In this document: piece by piece, positions 37,801-50,430 of the stretch
How positions within the stretch are numbered: position 1 is the stretch's first letter
How the letters are laid out: each line of letters opens with the position of its first letter
Translations under genes and position numbers: made by a program
DNA from: Caprimulgus europaeus
Taxonomy: Eukaryota; Chordata; Aves; Caprimulgiformes; Caprimulgidae
Length of the DNA: 64,000 bases
Direction of reading: 5' to 3'
Assembly: GCA_907165065.1 (NCBI GenBank)
Contig: OU015524.1
Coordinates: 32,391,295 to 32,455,294 of the forward strand
Notes under the pieces: model-generated
The model's input: the letters and a program-made list of their open reading frames with translations, nothing else
Told to the model about the DNA's origin: nothing
Databases searched by the model: none

Positions 37801-40779
37801 GCAGAACATCATGCTGCAAGATATTGTAGATGACAAAGAAAGGTTCAAAAAACAATGAAACACATTTATTGAACCAAGTCGTTTGGGGTCTAACCATCAT
37901 GGTCTAGATACAGCCTTCAGCTCAATAAGTCCTTAAGTAAAAGTTTGTTGGCACTCAGCTGGGTGTATTCCAGGAAGAAGGGAGCCACACTTACACTCTT
38001 CTGGTATGCATCAGCTGCTGGAGATGGGATAGTGACTTACAAAAGGTATAGGTCTGACTTGGTACAATAGTTTTGTGCACTGTAGTTTCTAGATTCAGTA
38101 GTAAACTGCCTGTACCTCACTAACTGTGAAAATGCCAGCTGTAATATTCCTGTTTTCTCTTTCTACTGCTAGAGAGCTGCTGCATTCTTTCTCCAGAAAG
38201 AATTTTAGTGTGATTTGATGCCATACTTTAGGCTGCTGTAAGGGCTTCTAGCCCTAAGAGTAACACGAATTATGCACTGTGTGCTCTAAAGCCCAGCATT
38301 TTCCAGCTATATTCTGTTGTTTTTCCTCCATTGGGTTAGGAAAATATATCTTTTGGCCACTGGCATTTCAAATGCAAATCACTGAAAAGAATCACGTCCT
38401 CAAGAAAAACAAACAAGCAAACAATTAAGCATATGGTCCTATAATCTTCAGTATCCCTAGTCAGCACACTAAAGAGCAAAGGGAAAACCATAATTTGAGC
38501 TGATAAGAGTGGAAGTGATATGGTGGACAACACAAGATCAAAATTAAGTGAATTATCTCTTATTATTTATATAATACTGCTTTCTAGACTGCATACCTAT
38601 TTTGTAGGCATGGCACGTGTGCACTGCCTTAAATTCATATCATCACACTATTGGTCTCTGCTTTTATTCCTTTATTGTCTCAGATCACAGTGCAGGGAGG
38701 TGACAAATAGGCCCATCTCAGGAAGAGCTAAAAGAGCCTTTTTCTTATTTGATTACTTATTTTCCTTGCACAGAGAGACATTAAGCACAGAACTAAGTGA
38801 GCATTAAAGTGTGAAATTAATTTCTGATTGTCAAATAAAGAGAAGGATGGAACTGTATAAGAATAAAGTGTATTCACAGTGAAGAAGGCACTTCAGAATA
38901 TCTCATGTTCTTCTCTGTCAGTGCCATTGCACCCACAGGACCATCAGCTTCTCCCATAAAACAGTTCTTCCAGGTGTCAGCTCAGACTATACAACCTGGC
39001 TGTGGTGGCAATCAGACATCACTCGGGCTCCAACTTCAAAACCCTTATCTGGAGACAAGAGTCTGCTATCACTGACTATCACAACTACAAAATGTAGTTG
39101 GAGTAGATGGTCTAGATCAAACCATTCTCAGACATGTGTGGCATGGGAGATCTCAGCAGTGCTGCACATCTGATTTTGAAAATGAAGAAGGGCTGGAGCT
39201 TTTGTGGCAGAGGAGAAGACAGTCCACAACCATGATTTTGGTGATTTCCACAATACTTTCCACTGCATTTCTGTGCCAAAGAGGTTTAACACTCTTTACT
39301 ACAGACAACAAATTAATCCTTGCTTATAAATAAGCAATCTAACGTCAGTACACTGAAAATCTTTTGTGTGACTCAGGCTGTGAGGCATGCTTCTAGCTGT
39401 GCAGTTTGCCTTACCCAAATGTTTTACCTAAGAGTAAAGAAAGAGTCAGTAAGGGACCTATACCGAGCACCCCTGGATTTTTGTAGTTTCTCTGTGAAAA
39501 CGCCATCTGTGAGCTTGACCTTCTAAAGCAGTGATACTTTCTAAACACAGCAATCATAGCCCTTTTCCATCTGGATCTGAATTAAGTGCATAGAGTGACA
39601 GAAAATAAGCCCGCTGCAGCTGTGTTGAAACAAATTGCTTGGCCTCCAGGAAATCAACCACACTGTTTTTCAGAAAATGTTTTTTGACAGCTTCCCTGAT
39701 CAACCCCATCCACCAGGGAATTATGCACCAGAGTAGTCATCCCCACATTTTACTGGTTAGGTGACTGATGCAGCTACTGCTGCTGATTTGATATTGGCCA
39801 GATATTGTCCAGATTGTACTTTTTCTTTCCTTGTGAAGCTGCTGTGTCTCTGCACAGATGTTGGGATCCTGTAAGGTTAGGTAACGTTTACTTTCATAGA
39901 CCATTGCCACATTGCCTGCATTGTCTGTATTGGAAAAAATAGTATTCTCCCACACTGGTCCCACTCAAGAGCCTCAGCAGGTCTGACATGTATCTGTGCA
40001 CACCCCATGTTGTTCCCTCTGAAATTCCTAAAATTCTGGGTTCAAAGCCACTTGGACAGCTGCCTGGTGACTACTTAGCAGCAACAGAGAATTCTGTCTG
40101 CCTTCTCAATAGCATGATTTGAGCCCTTAGAAGAACAATAGATGGAGCCTCTCAGTGCACCTTCCTTATGAGAGAGTATTATTGATCCTGGTTTTAGACA
40201 TGGAAACTGAAAAATTAAGTCATTCTTGCTTATTTAACACGGGTAATGGAAGAGTTAAGCAGAGAAGCCTGACTTTCTACTTTGCCTTTTGCACCTGCTT
40301 TTCCTTCCCTCCCTGTCCTGTTCCAGTGAGAACTTTCCTTCTCCAGTGCCCCTGACAGTCTCAGAGAAAGTCTGGACTCTGAGGGATGAAGCTGCCAATT
40401 CACAGTGGGCACGGGGCCATGACAAGCACTTTGCTAGAAGCCAGTGTTCAGTGACAGACTATACAGAGGTCTCTGTTTTATGCAAGAAATCCAAGGAAAG
40501 CCATGCCATCAGAACACCAGCTCCTTCTTCCATGTCATGGCAACACTCTTCCCTTGAGGAGAATCTCACATAGATTTTAAATCCAGAAACCACTCCCATG
40601 AATGATCAGAGACAGGTGGACATCATACATGCAGAGAGTGCAAGGAGCAAACTAGTTAGTATCTCCTTTTTGGAGCAAGTACAAAAGCAATTAACAAACA
40701 CAGCACAAGTTTCTGTCTGAAAAGTTATTTCTTGCACACAAAAGTAGATGAACTCCATCTCACTTCAGGGTTTTACTGG
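34823..40779. other. Unassigned 6-kb stretch
   Basis: No supported gene or repeat family. It contains the hairpin at 37754-37793. Openings near 38520-38807 and 40289-40573 lack known domains. Confidence 0.45.
37754..37793. repeat. Strong hairpin, 17-bp stem
   Basis: AAGGAACTTTTCACATT (37754-37770) pairs with AATGTGAAGAGTTCCTT (37777-37793) across a 6-base loop. The only non-Watson-Crick position would be a U-G wobble in RNA. Pairing does not continue outward, so the stem is too short for a normal microRNA precursor. Confidence 0.7.
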
Positions 40780-41270
40780 AAAAGGGATAGTTATTTCTCA
40801 TAATTAAATACAATTGCCTCAGTTGTATGGATGTTATCAATAAAGAGCCACGTTCCTCCTGCAAAATTCATCAACGCCAGTGAACACACAGTGTTTTAAA
40901 AAATATGTGATATTATTAACATAATTATTATTTGGGAGCTTCCTTCTTTGATTTTGAGCTTAATCAGAAATTAATTTTAGCAGGTTGCTTCCAAGATCTT
41001 GTTCTTATTAAATGTATTTTGTGAAAAGTATCTACAATAGTTAATGTTTCCTTTGAAAATATTATCGTCAAGGTTTTTAAAGCTGCAAGTGTGATTTGCT
41101 GTTACTCCTTCAGCTTCAGCTCTGAACCGATGCCTCTCACCATCCGTATTGCACTGATGCAGTGCTCTACACAGAGCTGGCTTCATTTTAATGCCATGTA
41201 ATGCAAATTTCCTCTGAAGCAATTTCACTGTGCAAGTTGGCATCTCATAAAAATACAGTGTTAACTATCC
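40780..41270. promoter_or_regulatory. Candidate conserved non-coding block
   Basis: Complex, repeat-free AT-rich sequence with motifs such as TATTATTAACATAATTATTATT (about 40910-40930), TTAATCAGAAATTAATTT and ATGCAAAT (octamer-like, near 41200). It is judged by composition only. A minus-strand 88-codon opening (40977-41243) has no known domain. Confidence 0.22.
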
Positions 41271-41401
41271 ATATACATTTCTTATATCAATAATATCTTG
41301 CAGCTTGACAGCTGATCAGACTTACCCTTCTGAAGATAAATTTATCCCTGGCTCTACATCATTCCTATCCCTACCTCCAAAGAATTTCCTCATTTTACTT
41401 C

Positions 41402-41422
41402 TTTTTTTTTTTTTTTTTTTTT
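41402..41422 (+). repeat. Poly(T) tract, 21 bases
   Basis: Twenty-one consecutive T. No associated minus-strand retroposon is recognised. Confidence 0.9.
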
Positions 41423-44400
41423 ATCTGGAACTTTGCTGATTCCATCAATTCCTATAGCCAGATGACTTAAGCTTTAGCTATACCACACACCTGAACATGT
41501 GTGTTTCCAACACTAGAGGTTTCCACACTCTCTAAGGCTCCTTTTTTCCTTGTAGAAAGAATAAAACTGCATAGTTACAGGCTCTTGCTCAGGAAGCAAG
41601 TTATAATTTCTCATGTTGACAGGGAGAAGTCTATGAAGAATATGTCAGAATATTCAGTGAATCTCTTTGGCTTCTGAAAATCATCCTTTCAAATTCTCTT
41701 TTTCATTTGTGTTGTTTTACCCTTGTACTTAACCGTAAATTTCAATCTTATGTTTTTACAGCTTGTAAACAGACTCAAACAGTACCAAATTGAACTCCAA
41801 GCTATTTCAGGTTAATATAACTACAAAAACTGTACAACCTAAATGAGCATTACATTTAGCAAAAGGGTATATTTTCATAAGAAAAAGTGAGCTTTCTACA
41901 GGAATTCTGTATATTTTAAAAACAAGATTCCCCTCATGTTTTGGCATCAGATGCTTACAATATGAAGAAAAGCAGATGTCTTGCTACCAAGAAAACATTT
42001 CCTTCTCAAATCTAGTAGTTAAATATTTAGAGTACACTACAAAAGATATGAGGTAAAGATTCAAGAGCTGTGAGTGGAAAGAAAAAATATCCTATGAACT
42101 TTTGAGATGTGGAAAGAACCAAAATAGTTACTTCCAAGCCCAAAACACAGCTTTATAAAACATTATTTGTAAGATGATGGAGTTTGTTTTGCCACAAGTT
42201 CCATTTTCAAAATTCATCATCAAATCAAGTAGTTGAAATTGTTTTATAGAGAAGCCTTTCTAGCCCCACCACCTCATCCTCTACTTCCCCTTCCATAACA
42301 GATGCAGAACAAAAGAACCTGGAAAGTCACTTTGTTGATATTATTGATTGTATTTTAGAACAGCTGATAGAAAGTCCATAATCTTTTCAGGTTTTTTATG
42401 GTTTTTCTTTTTTTCTTCTGTCCCTTTGTAACCTTCCAGACTGAGAGGAGCATTACCTTGAGCAGACTTAGGTGCAATTTTTCCAAAACTAGCTGAATCT
42501 AGATAGTAATTACTTCTGGGATCTATTTAGTCAGTCTGTTTGCCTGGCTGTCACTGCCAAGAAGTTTAATAAAGCTCTGGACTTAAGGAGAGAGGAGAAG
42601 CAAAAGTGAATACGCCTCAGGAAAGACCTGAAGCTGAACATGGAACAAAAGCAAGTCTTCTTTCTGTTCATTAAAAAGCTAATCTTTAATCAGTCTCAGC
42701 CCATGGCCCTCTTATGACTCTCTAGACATCTCTACTTACTACTATGTGCTTTATATTATGCTTTGTTATTTGGAGATTCTGTATGCCATACCTGTCCTGA
42801 CACCATGCATCTGAGTTTTACAGAGTAAGACTTAAATTACAGCAGTATTCAACTCATGGAATCTTAAACATTTGCAATACTGATGGCTCCACTGAAGACA
42901 GCCACCCTACAGTCCCCTCACAATCAATGGACACAAGTGACAGTGCAGATTAACCACAATGACCAGCTCAGCTATAGATGTCTACACTGAAAACGTTAAC
43001 ATTTTTCCAGATTAATCCTATCCCCAGGCCCTGACTGAAAAATACTTCATTGATTCTGTTCTTGTTCCACTTCATTTCCAACTCTCTTTCACTCCTCTTA
43101 GTTGTCAGTGGAGGCTATCTTCTCCAGCTATCTGCCTGCCCTACTTTCATACCTTTTGTGGACACATACAGCCATTACATTCTGTAAAACCAGGGCATCT
43201 CCTGGAACAGAGGTAGTTTTCCGTGAGCAGCCTTTTCACAGACAAAAAGACTCCACATCTTCCTGACAGGATACTAAAGTACAAAATGACCGAAGGGTTT
43301 GCCACTTATGCACATGAGCTCAGCCCCGAGCAGAAGTTAAAATCCACTGGTTTTTTCCTCATTGCAGGTATCATATTCAGGAGATGAGATGAAAAAATCC
43401 AGATTAAATATTCCATAGTAATTTGGTGCAGTATTTTACTTCTTCAAATGTCACTGTTTTGCAAAATGGCTAATGTGATATCAAAATAAAACAATTTCAT
43501 TCTCACCTGGTACAATCCTCATACTATCTCAGGAAAGTGTGTTATACAAGGACTGTTGTCTGCCCAGCACTAGAGATGTTAGGATGGAGATTTTCAAAGA
43601 TACCTACAGGACACTTAGACCTTCAAAAATTCCATTAAAAATGCTTTCTGTAGGGCATTTTCAGCACTGAAGGATTAATTCTTTTGAATAATATTAAGTC
43701 CCCTCCAAGGCCTCCATTGAGCTTCTCCAGGACAGGTGGGATATTAAAATTATAGGACCATCCTATATGATTATTGCTACAGGGGTAAATAGGCAAAGCT
43801 TCAGTCTGCATAGGAATAAATGTATTAACAATGCAAAACACTGCCTTGGAGGAAAAAAATTAATCTTATTTTTCAAGATCATACACCACCTATTTAAATT
43901 CCCCTGCCAGGAAGAGCAGATTCCCAAAGTCTTCTGCTTCTTCTGCCCTTTCTAATTTGCTTTGCTATATGTAAACAAGGTTTCCTCCCACATGGGAAGG
44001 AGATTTTTCCTCCTTTCCTTTTTTTCACTTTTTTTTTTTTTTTTTGAAGTCATAGTTATAGATCAAAGCTTATTCTCTTGCTCTTGGAAAAAATAAAAGC
44101 CTCTTTCCCTCTTTCTCTTTCTCAATACATACATATATATGTATGTATATATATTAAAATATATGCATAAAAATATTATTTAATTTATTTGGGAATTACT
44201 TTTACGGTAGTAGTATTTTTTTTTTTTTTTGTTAAGAGGAAAATATAAAATTGTTACACACTGTTATTTTCCAAGACTACAATTCTTGTTGTGCGCTGGG
44301 CCCCAGTACATGCTATGCATAGAATCATTCCTAAAGGTCAACCTGAATGTCTCTACCATGATGCCTAATTTTTAGTCTTCTCCTGAAGATCATTTCTGTA

Positions 44401-44878
44401 GCTCTAAATTCTTTAGTATGTGTGACCAGTAGGTACACACTCAGTAAGAACTTCCTCTGATTATCCAGGTTATGTCTCACAGGTTACAAATCTTCCAGAG
44501 GAGAGCAGGTTTTGTTAATAAGTGATCTGGAGCTTCAACTGCTGAGCTGAAGTGTAAGATGTGGTAGATACTTCTAAGAAATACAAACAATCTGCTGCCC
44601 TTGGAAGTGAAAAAGTTTGCTAATCCAAGGGCATGATTTAGATTCTTTATGCATTGATACTGATGCATAAAAAAACATGAAAGAAAAATCACTTGGATAC
44701 AGAATGAGAAATGCCCAGCTGAGTTCAGACACGTTGCATATGGATTAATAATTTGGATGCCCTTCAGAAAGTTCCTTTCAGCTCAGGCTGAAAGTTCTCA
44801 GGCTCAACTGAAAACTTCACAAACCTCTTGGTTAAGGACAATCTCCAACACTCTTAATAAAAAATGCTTTTTATAGAC
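41423..44878. other. Unassigned sequence
   Basis: No supported gene. It includes a T run at 44029-44045, a palindromic AT-rich microsatellite at 44125-44154 and another T run at about 44218-44230. The stretch from 44320 to 44470 hints at a repeat but I could not match it to a family. Confidence 0.45.
44125..44148. repeat. Perfect 24-bp palindrome in an AT-rich microsatellite
   Basis: The left arm ATACATACATAT is followed by its exact reverse complement ATATGTATGTAT with no spacer. It is followed by ATATATATT. It probably arose by slippage of ATAC/GTAT units. Confidence 0.75.
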
Positions 44879-46180
44879 TGCAGGAATTTTGGTACCTTGC
44901 GGGCTTGGCCAGGGAACCCAAGTTACACACTAAGAGGAAGGATCACCCTGATCAGACCTTGTCAGGGAAACCCCAGTAGATGCTCAGCTCTGTGGTCTGT
45001 GGTCCAGGGGTGACACCGGTCAAGATGAGTGGGTAGTCCCATCTCTCTGAAGCACCTTTCAGACTGAGGGGTTCACTGCTCAAGGGTATGGGACATATGG
45101 CATGCAGGGGAAGAGTATCTCAGGATTGCACAAGACTTATTATGGGATGCTTAGGTGAAAAACTAAAGGTGGGGAAAGGGATGGAGCTAGGTGATTTGTG
45201 AATAAACATGGTAAAACAGAGGGAAAAGGAAATAAAAGGGGTTGGTTGCCTGTACACAGGTTGCTGGTCAGTGCACTTTTATGACTATGCATTGTGTCTG
45301 ATCAGCATAGTCTGACTTACCTTGTTAAACTCCCCTTTCTAACTATTTTTACGTTGTGTGTGCATGTATAGAGGGGAGGTCTAAGTGCCAACAACCAGAG
45401 TGGGATGAAGGGTCAGAAGACCATGTGCCTGTGGTATCAGCAACTGCAGGGAGTGCAGATTTGTGAGTGCTAGCAAATACCAAGCCAGGCTTGCCAGTGA
45501 ATTGGACTGGGAGTCAGGTGTGTTGTGTCTCTGAGGGTAAGACCATGGGAGGAGCTGGCTACCAGAGGGACCAGGGCAGTCCTGGCCAGCTGCTAGTGAC
45601 TTGTGTGTGTGTCCATGTGTGTTTCTGTGAGCCATATGTCTTTGCTAGCAGCTGGAGTGGGGCTGTGGACCTCTAGGGTTCATATGTCCAGGTGCCAGAA
45701 AGTGGGAAGACTGGGACCCAGGGGTCACATATTGCCTCAGACCAGCTGTTTGAGGGATACACATTATACATATATTCACAAGTACACATATGTATGTTTC
45801 CCACTCCTGGACCTTCCTTCTGATCATCCAGACAGTGGAAACAGGATGAGGTTGTTCATGTTTGTGTCAGTGCTGAGTTTGTCTATCTATGCTGATCTGT
45901 ATGTCTGGCTGTCTATATATATGTTGTATATGTGTGTTTTTTTGTGTGTGCCTACTGAGAAACCATGCACAGCCATGGAGTACAGAGCTGCAACAGCCTC
46001 ATGTGTGTCAGGCCACTGGATTTCATGTACACACCTCCAGCTGCTAACAATTTGCATTTGTTTTACTTTAGAAATAGGACCTAAAGTAAGAAATGTTATT
46101 TTCTCTCTGAGTTCCTCCTAAACTATAACTGCTCCTGATGAAGGTTTTGCCTGCCCAGTTTCTGCAATGAAACGTCTGCA
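44879..46180 (+). mobile_element. Probable long avian retroviral LTR or related repeat
   Basis: A 1.3-kb block richer in G and C than its surroundings, running from TGCAGGAATTTTGGTACC to a terminal TCTGCA. Two AATAAA signals (45201-45206 and 45231-45236) lie in the middle, and many TG/CA positions look like decayed CpG. I recall similar wording from long ERV LTRs dispersed in bird genomes, but cannot name the family with certainty. No target duplication is evident at these edges, so the limits are approximate. The 172-codon plus-strand opening at 45603-46121 is a TG-rich chance frame: it reads as repeated short hydrophobic segments with no domain, and other frames are open beside it. Confidence 0.38.
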
Positions 46181-46690
46181 GTGTTCACTAATAATAATAT
46201 CAACACAGTGCTTACATTGCAATCTATGTCTTAAAAGCTCTTAGAAAATATCTGCTAATTAACTCAATTAATTAAAACATTTAGTCTGTAAAAACACTAC
46301 ACACTCAAGTCATCCACTTGTAAAGAATTTCCCTTCTAACTTTTAAGAACTAAAAATGCAAGTGCAGTGAATTCCCTTAATACCTGTCATTGTTACTCTG
46401 TGCCAATTAAGAGCTCACCTATTCCTACCTAACAACTAGAAACAAAGACAGACAGTACGAGAGAGAAGGGAAGATTGTTTTAAGGTATTGAAGGGAATTT
46501 AATTAAATATTTATTCAGGAGTAATTGTGCATAAATTGCATGAGAATTAAGTTTTATATCATTAGTACATCTTAATTAGTGTCTTTTCATTATCAGTGTT
46601 TAATTTACTCACAGTTGTTTTGCTTTATTTTAAATTAAGTACTTCTTTGTAAGCCCTTTACTTAAATCCATTACCCATGACTTTTTCGTT
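46181..46690. promoter_or_regulatory. Candidate AT-rich regulatory block
   Basis: Clustered TAATTA/ATTAAT cores, for example CTAATTAACTCAATTAATTA at 46255-46274, TTTAATTAAATA near 46498 and CATCTTAATTAGTG near 46567, in otherwise complex sequence. This resembles homeodomain-rich conserved elements. Simple AT richness is the competing explanation. Confidence 0.22.
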
Positions 46691-47639
46691 TCATACTAGG
46701 ACTGATGTTTTTGATGTTATTAAATGTCTGCAGGTGCCTACTACGATCCCATTGAGTCATAATAACATCTCAACTTACTCCTTATATTCATTGAAATTCA
46801 TTTTAGTATTTATTGCCTTAGTTCATAGTATATATTTATATATCTATATTAAAAAATATATAGGCAAAGTAGGCTTGTGTACTTAGCTAGAAGCTGCAGC
46901 CTTCTTCTTAACTTTTGGAGATGAAAGGTTAAATACGTCATGGTGCTAAAGGGAAGACGGTATTAAATAATAGAAGAGGAAGGTGTGAATTAAATCAGAG
47001 TATCTTTTGATTTGTATGATGAAGCACTGCTAGAACAGCTGCATCACAGCTACCTTGGCTGCTGGAGGTCATCCAGTCAAATATTGCTGAATTATGCAGG
47101 AATAGGCAATTTTATGGATAATAAAAACACCGATAGAGTTTTGCATAAGCATATTGCTTCCAAGGAGGATGACTGACTCACTACCTTCAGAAACATCAAC
47201 TTTTTGGCAGCTCTTAAAAGCAGATTTCCAATCTGTAGCTAAAGTTGCAGTCCAAGATAGAAAAGTCTGTGTCTTGGTCACAGAGTTGGTGACGAATTGC
47301 CACTATAATATCCATAAGAGGAAAAGTAATTTAAAAAAAAAAAAAAACAAACTCGAAAGCGAAAAAACCATCCAGGTCAGTGTACTCAACATAAGATTTG
47401 GGGGATGATTCTGTTTCCACATGTAACTTTCCATGTTAACTCTACATATCCATATTCTCACAGATAATACATCACATCTCCATTTCTATTTTTCATCCTT
47501 TTCATATGGAAAACATGGTAATCTTTGTTCTTTACTGAAAAATAAGCATGAGAGACAAGTGTTAACAATTATTTGAGAATAACTGTATTGACAGCTCATA
47601 TTAACTTCTAGCTTTGCAAGTCAATCTGAAAACGTAAGA
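46691..47639. other. Unassigned sequence
   Basis: An A-rich run lies at about 47332-47347. No gene or repeat is recognised. Confidence 0.4.
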
Positions 47640-47990
47640 ACAGCTCTACTGGATCAGTCCACTGGTGCATCTAGCCAAATACTCTTCCTGATAGTTAACA
47701 TAGAGAACAACATCTAAAAGAGCAAAGAAGCCTGCACTTTTCCTTTAATCCATTCTCTTCATATTTCCCAGTATCCACGCTTGTTGTATTAAGGGTAATA
47801 GAGGATATAACCTTGTTAATTCCCTTCAGTATCTTGTTTATGGATCTGAGGTCCATGAATCTGCCTAGTTTCTTATTAAGCAGCTCAATACTATCTGCCT
47901 CTACAGCCTCCTGTGACAAAACTATTGCAGTAGATTCAGCTATTATTATACCTAGTTGAAACTCATCCTTCAAGAAGAAAGAAATTAACA
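47640..47990. mobile_element. Ancient LINE-derived fragment
   Basis: The order of blocks GTAAGAACAGC...ACTGGATCAG, then GGTGCATCTAGCCAAATACT, then GGTCCATGAATCTGCCTAGTT and CTACAGCCTCCTGTGACAAA follows a repeat consensus that is very common in bird, turtle and crocodile genomes (usual wording: GGTCCATCTAGCCCAGTATCCT; TCCATGAATTTATCTAGTT; ACAACCTCCTCTGGCAAAGA). I take it to be the 3' region of an old amniote LINE of the CR1/L2 group. Divergence is high, so it is much older than the CR1 at 48600-50470. The overlapping 101-codon minus opening has no meaning of its own. Confidence 0.55.
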
Positions 47991-48609
47991 CCTCCATCAT
48001 CTTAGTTGATATCCCTTCAATAACACTTTACAGCTAAGAGGTTCATTGCAAGTTGTGAGAAAAGCCTAGAAAAAGCAGCAAATGAATTTGATTTACAGTA
48101 GGTCAGTATCCTTTTCACCTGAAGACATTCAATGAGGTAATAGTAAAACTGAGCATAAATCTTGGAAGTCTTTGTCCCTAGCCACTGGGTCTAGCCATTC
48201 TTACTGGCTTTTATTTGAAAGGTATTGCCATCACAGAGGAGATGTGAAGTGTAGGAGTTAGATGAACTGTCGTTTTCAGGTAGAAGATGAAACAGTGTTT
48301 AATGCATGCCATGCCCTGGGAGTAACAGAGTTTCTGCTGTAAAAAAAAAGCATCAGTGTGCAAAAAGGAGGAAGATCAAGAAATGGATGAATTAATCAGT
48401 TATAATGGGACTAAAAGACATCATTAGAGTGTGGACATGGGAGATACATATGCAGTCTTTGAAATATATTCAAGGAAGCTGAAATCAAAGGCCAGTCTGA
48501 TATGAGCTATTAGGACAACTTCAGAATGATGAGATGAGCTTAGCACCTTTAGCTAGGTTTGGGTGAATTGAATAACTGCTATAGCATCTTCTAGCTTCAT
48601 CAGCTGCAT

Positions 48610-49130
48610 CAGGAATTTGTCTTCCACACACTCCAGGAACCTCCAAGACTGTCTCCTGTCTGCTGTGTTATATTTCCAGCAGATATCTGGCAAGTTGAAG
48701 TCCCGTACAAGAACAAGGGCCAGTGATCCTAAGACATCCCCCAGCTGCTTATAGAATATTTCATCTACCTCCTCATCTTGGTTGGGTGGTCTATAGCAGA
48801 CCCACACCATGATATCTGCCTTTCTGGTCTTTCCCCTGATTCTTACCCACAGACACTCAACCTTATCATCACCATCCTTAACCTCCAGGCAATCAAAACA
48901 GTCCTTAACATAAAGGGCTACCCCATCTCCTCTTCTTCCTTGTCTATCCCTTCTGAAGAGTTTGTAATCATCCATTGCAGTACTCCAGTCATGTGAGGCA
49001 TCCCACCACATTTCTGTGATGGCTGCTATATCATAGTTTTCCCGCTGCATGATAGCTACCAGCTCCTCCTGTTTGTTGCCCATGCTGTGTGCATTTGTAT
49101 AGACGCATTTCAGCTGGGCTGCTGGTACCA
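48610..49130 (-). pseudogene. CR1 ORF2 endonuclease domain, truncated
   Basis: A long open frame (48553-49212, 219 codons) carries the AP-endonuclease-like domain that nicks target DNA during CR1 retrotransposition. Counted from its first Met, residues 38-46 read YTNAHSMGN with the metal-site Asn; AAITEMWWD (63-71) holds the catalytic Glu; RRDRQGRRGDGVALYV (87-102) and VCYRPPNQ (138-145) are hallmark CR1 blocks. At 168-179 LVRDFNLPDICW stands where the family has GDFN: Gly is replaced by Arg (170), though Asp 171 and Asn 173 remain. CR1 similarity ends near residue 200, before the catalytic SDH block, and the frame then reads unrelated sequence to a stop. The upstream part (residues 1-33) is the ORF1-ORF2 junction region. 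It is not a working enzyme. Confidence 0.88.
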
Positions 49131-49424
49131 TCACCCTACTAAAGGGGAAAGCCCTAGTTCCCTCATGGTGATTCTTGGGAGCCTCTGTGGTTTCTCCATC
49201 ATCAAAACACATCTGCTGCCATCTGGATTCCTATCTCTTACATTCTCTGGAACAGCAGACTTAAGGACACTGCTATCACAGCACCCCTCAAACACTCCCA
49301 TGCTGCCTCCAGCCCTGCTTCCATTGAGGCTGGCTTCATCCCCTTCCCCCTTCAAATCTAGTTTAAAGCCCTGTTACTGAGCCCTGCTAACTCCTGAGCC
49401 AGGGTCCTTTTCCCTCTATGAGAC

Positions 49425-50430
49425 AGGTGGCCTCCACTGGGTGCCAGCAGGCATGGTGTCTTGTACACCCACCCACGCTCAAAGTACCCAAAATTATTCC
49501 AGAGGCACCAGTCTCTGAGTCAGGCATTGATTTGCTGGCTCTGCTTGTCTCCTCCCCTGTCATGCCCTGTGACTCGAAGGATAGAGGAAAACACCACCTG
49601 CGTGCTCCTGACCCCTTAACCAGTGGTCCTAAGGCACTGTAGTCAATCTTGATTGCCCTCAGGCTTCTCATTGTCACATCATCACTCCCCATCTGAAATA
49701 TCAATAGTGGGTAATAATCCAATGGCTTCACCAGGACTGGGAGCTTTCTTGTGACATCTTTGATGTGGGTTCCAGGGAAGCAGCAGACTTCCCTAAGAAG
49801 TGGGTTTGGTCTGCATATGGGGCCTTCTGTTCCCTTAAGAACAGAGTCTCCTATGACAACGGCCCGTCTCTTTTTCCTGGTTGCTGAAGTTTTGATGCAG
49901 GGTTTTGGCCTTTGACAACATCTCCAAGCTAGGTATATCATTCCTCTCATCCCTTTCTGGCTCTACTTGCAGAACCTCATACCCATTCTTAAAGGGCACC
50001 TGAGAAGGTGGCGTAGCCACAGGGGTGACCTGCCTGCTGCATTTAGCAGGAACTTGCTGCCATTGCCCTTTGTATCTTGTGTTCCGACATTCAGCCAGGC
50101 AGCAAGAAAACAGGAAGTCTTCTGTCTTGGGCAGCTTGTCAGCCTGTCTTAGGGAGATCAGGGTGTGGTCCCAATAGTCTATCTCCTTCTCACACTCCCT
50201 GATACTCCTCAGCCTGCTGACCTCTTCCCAGAGTGGAGAAGTTCCTCAACTTGTACACACCTTCTGCAGTTCTGCTCACCACCATTGTCATGAGAGCAGA
50301 GCACCCTGGGCAGTCAGACAGATGGGTGGCAGCATGTTCCCAGCTGTGCTTGTTCTAGGAAGCTGCATCAGTCCTGGTAGCTGCAGCCCTTTGAGCTAGG
50401 TGGCAAGTGGTCACTATCCTGGCTGAAACC
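49425..50430 (-). pseudogene. CR1 ORF1 relic with esterase-like domain
   Basis: CR1 ORF1 encodes an RNA-binding protein with an SGNH-hydrolase (esterase) domain. In the 187-codon frame 49387-49950, residues 28-43 read RRAVVIGDSVLKGTEG, with GDS as SGNH block I (Ser at residue 36). QMGSDDV (86-92) stands for block III, where the usual GTND Asn is Asp. YSALGPLVKGSGARR follows as in the family. The preceding part, VPFKNGYEVLQVEPERDER, lies in another frame (49835-50020), so there is a frameshift near 49870-49940. The N-terminal region with paired cysteines and the RxLRSIRE-like stretch is recognisable at about 50150-50430. The protein is broken by frameshift and altered motif. It lies directly upstream of the endonuclease frame, the normal CR1 order. 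Confidence 0.75.

Noticed and set aside
45603-46121. 172-codon plus-strand open frame as a gene
   Set aside because: It lies in a TG-rich, LTR-like block. The product is low-complexity hydrophobic sequence without a domain, and other frames are open beside it.
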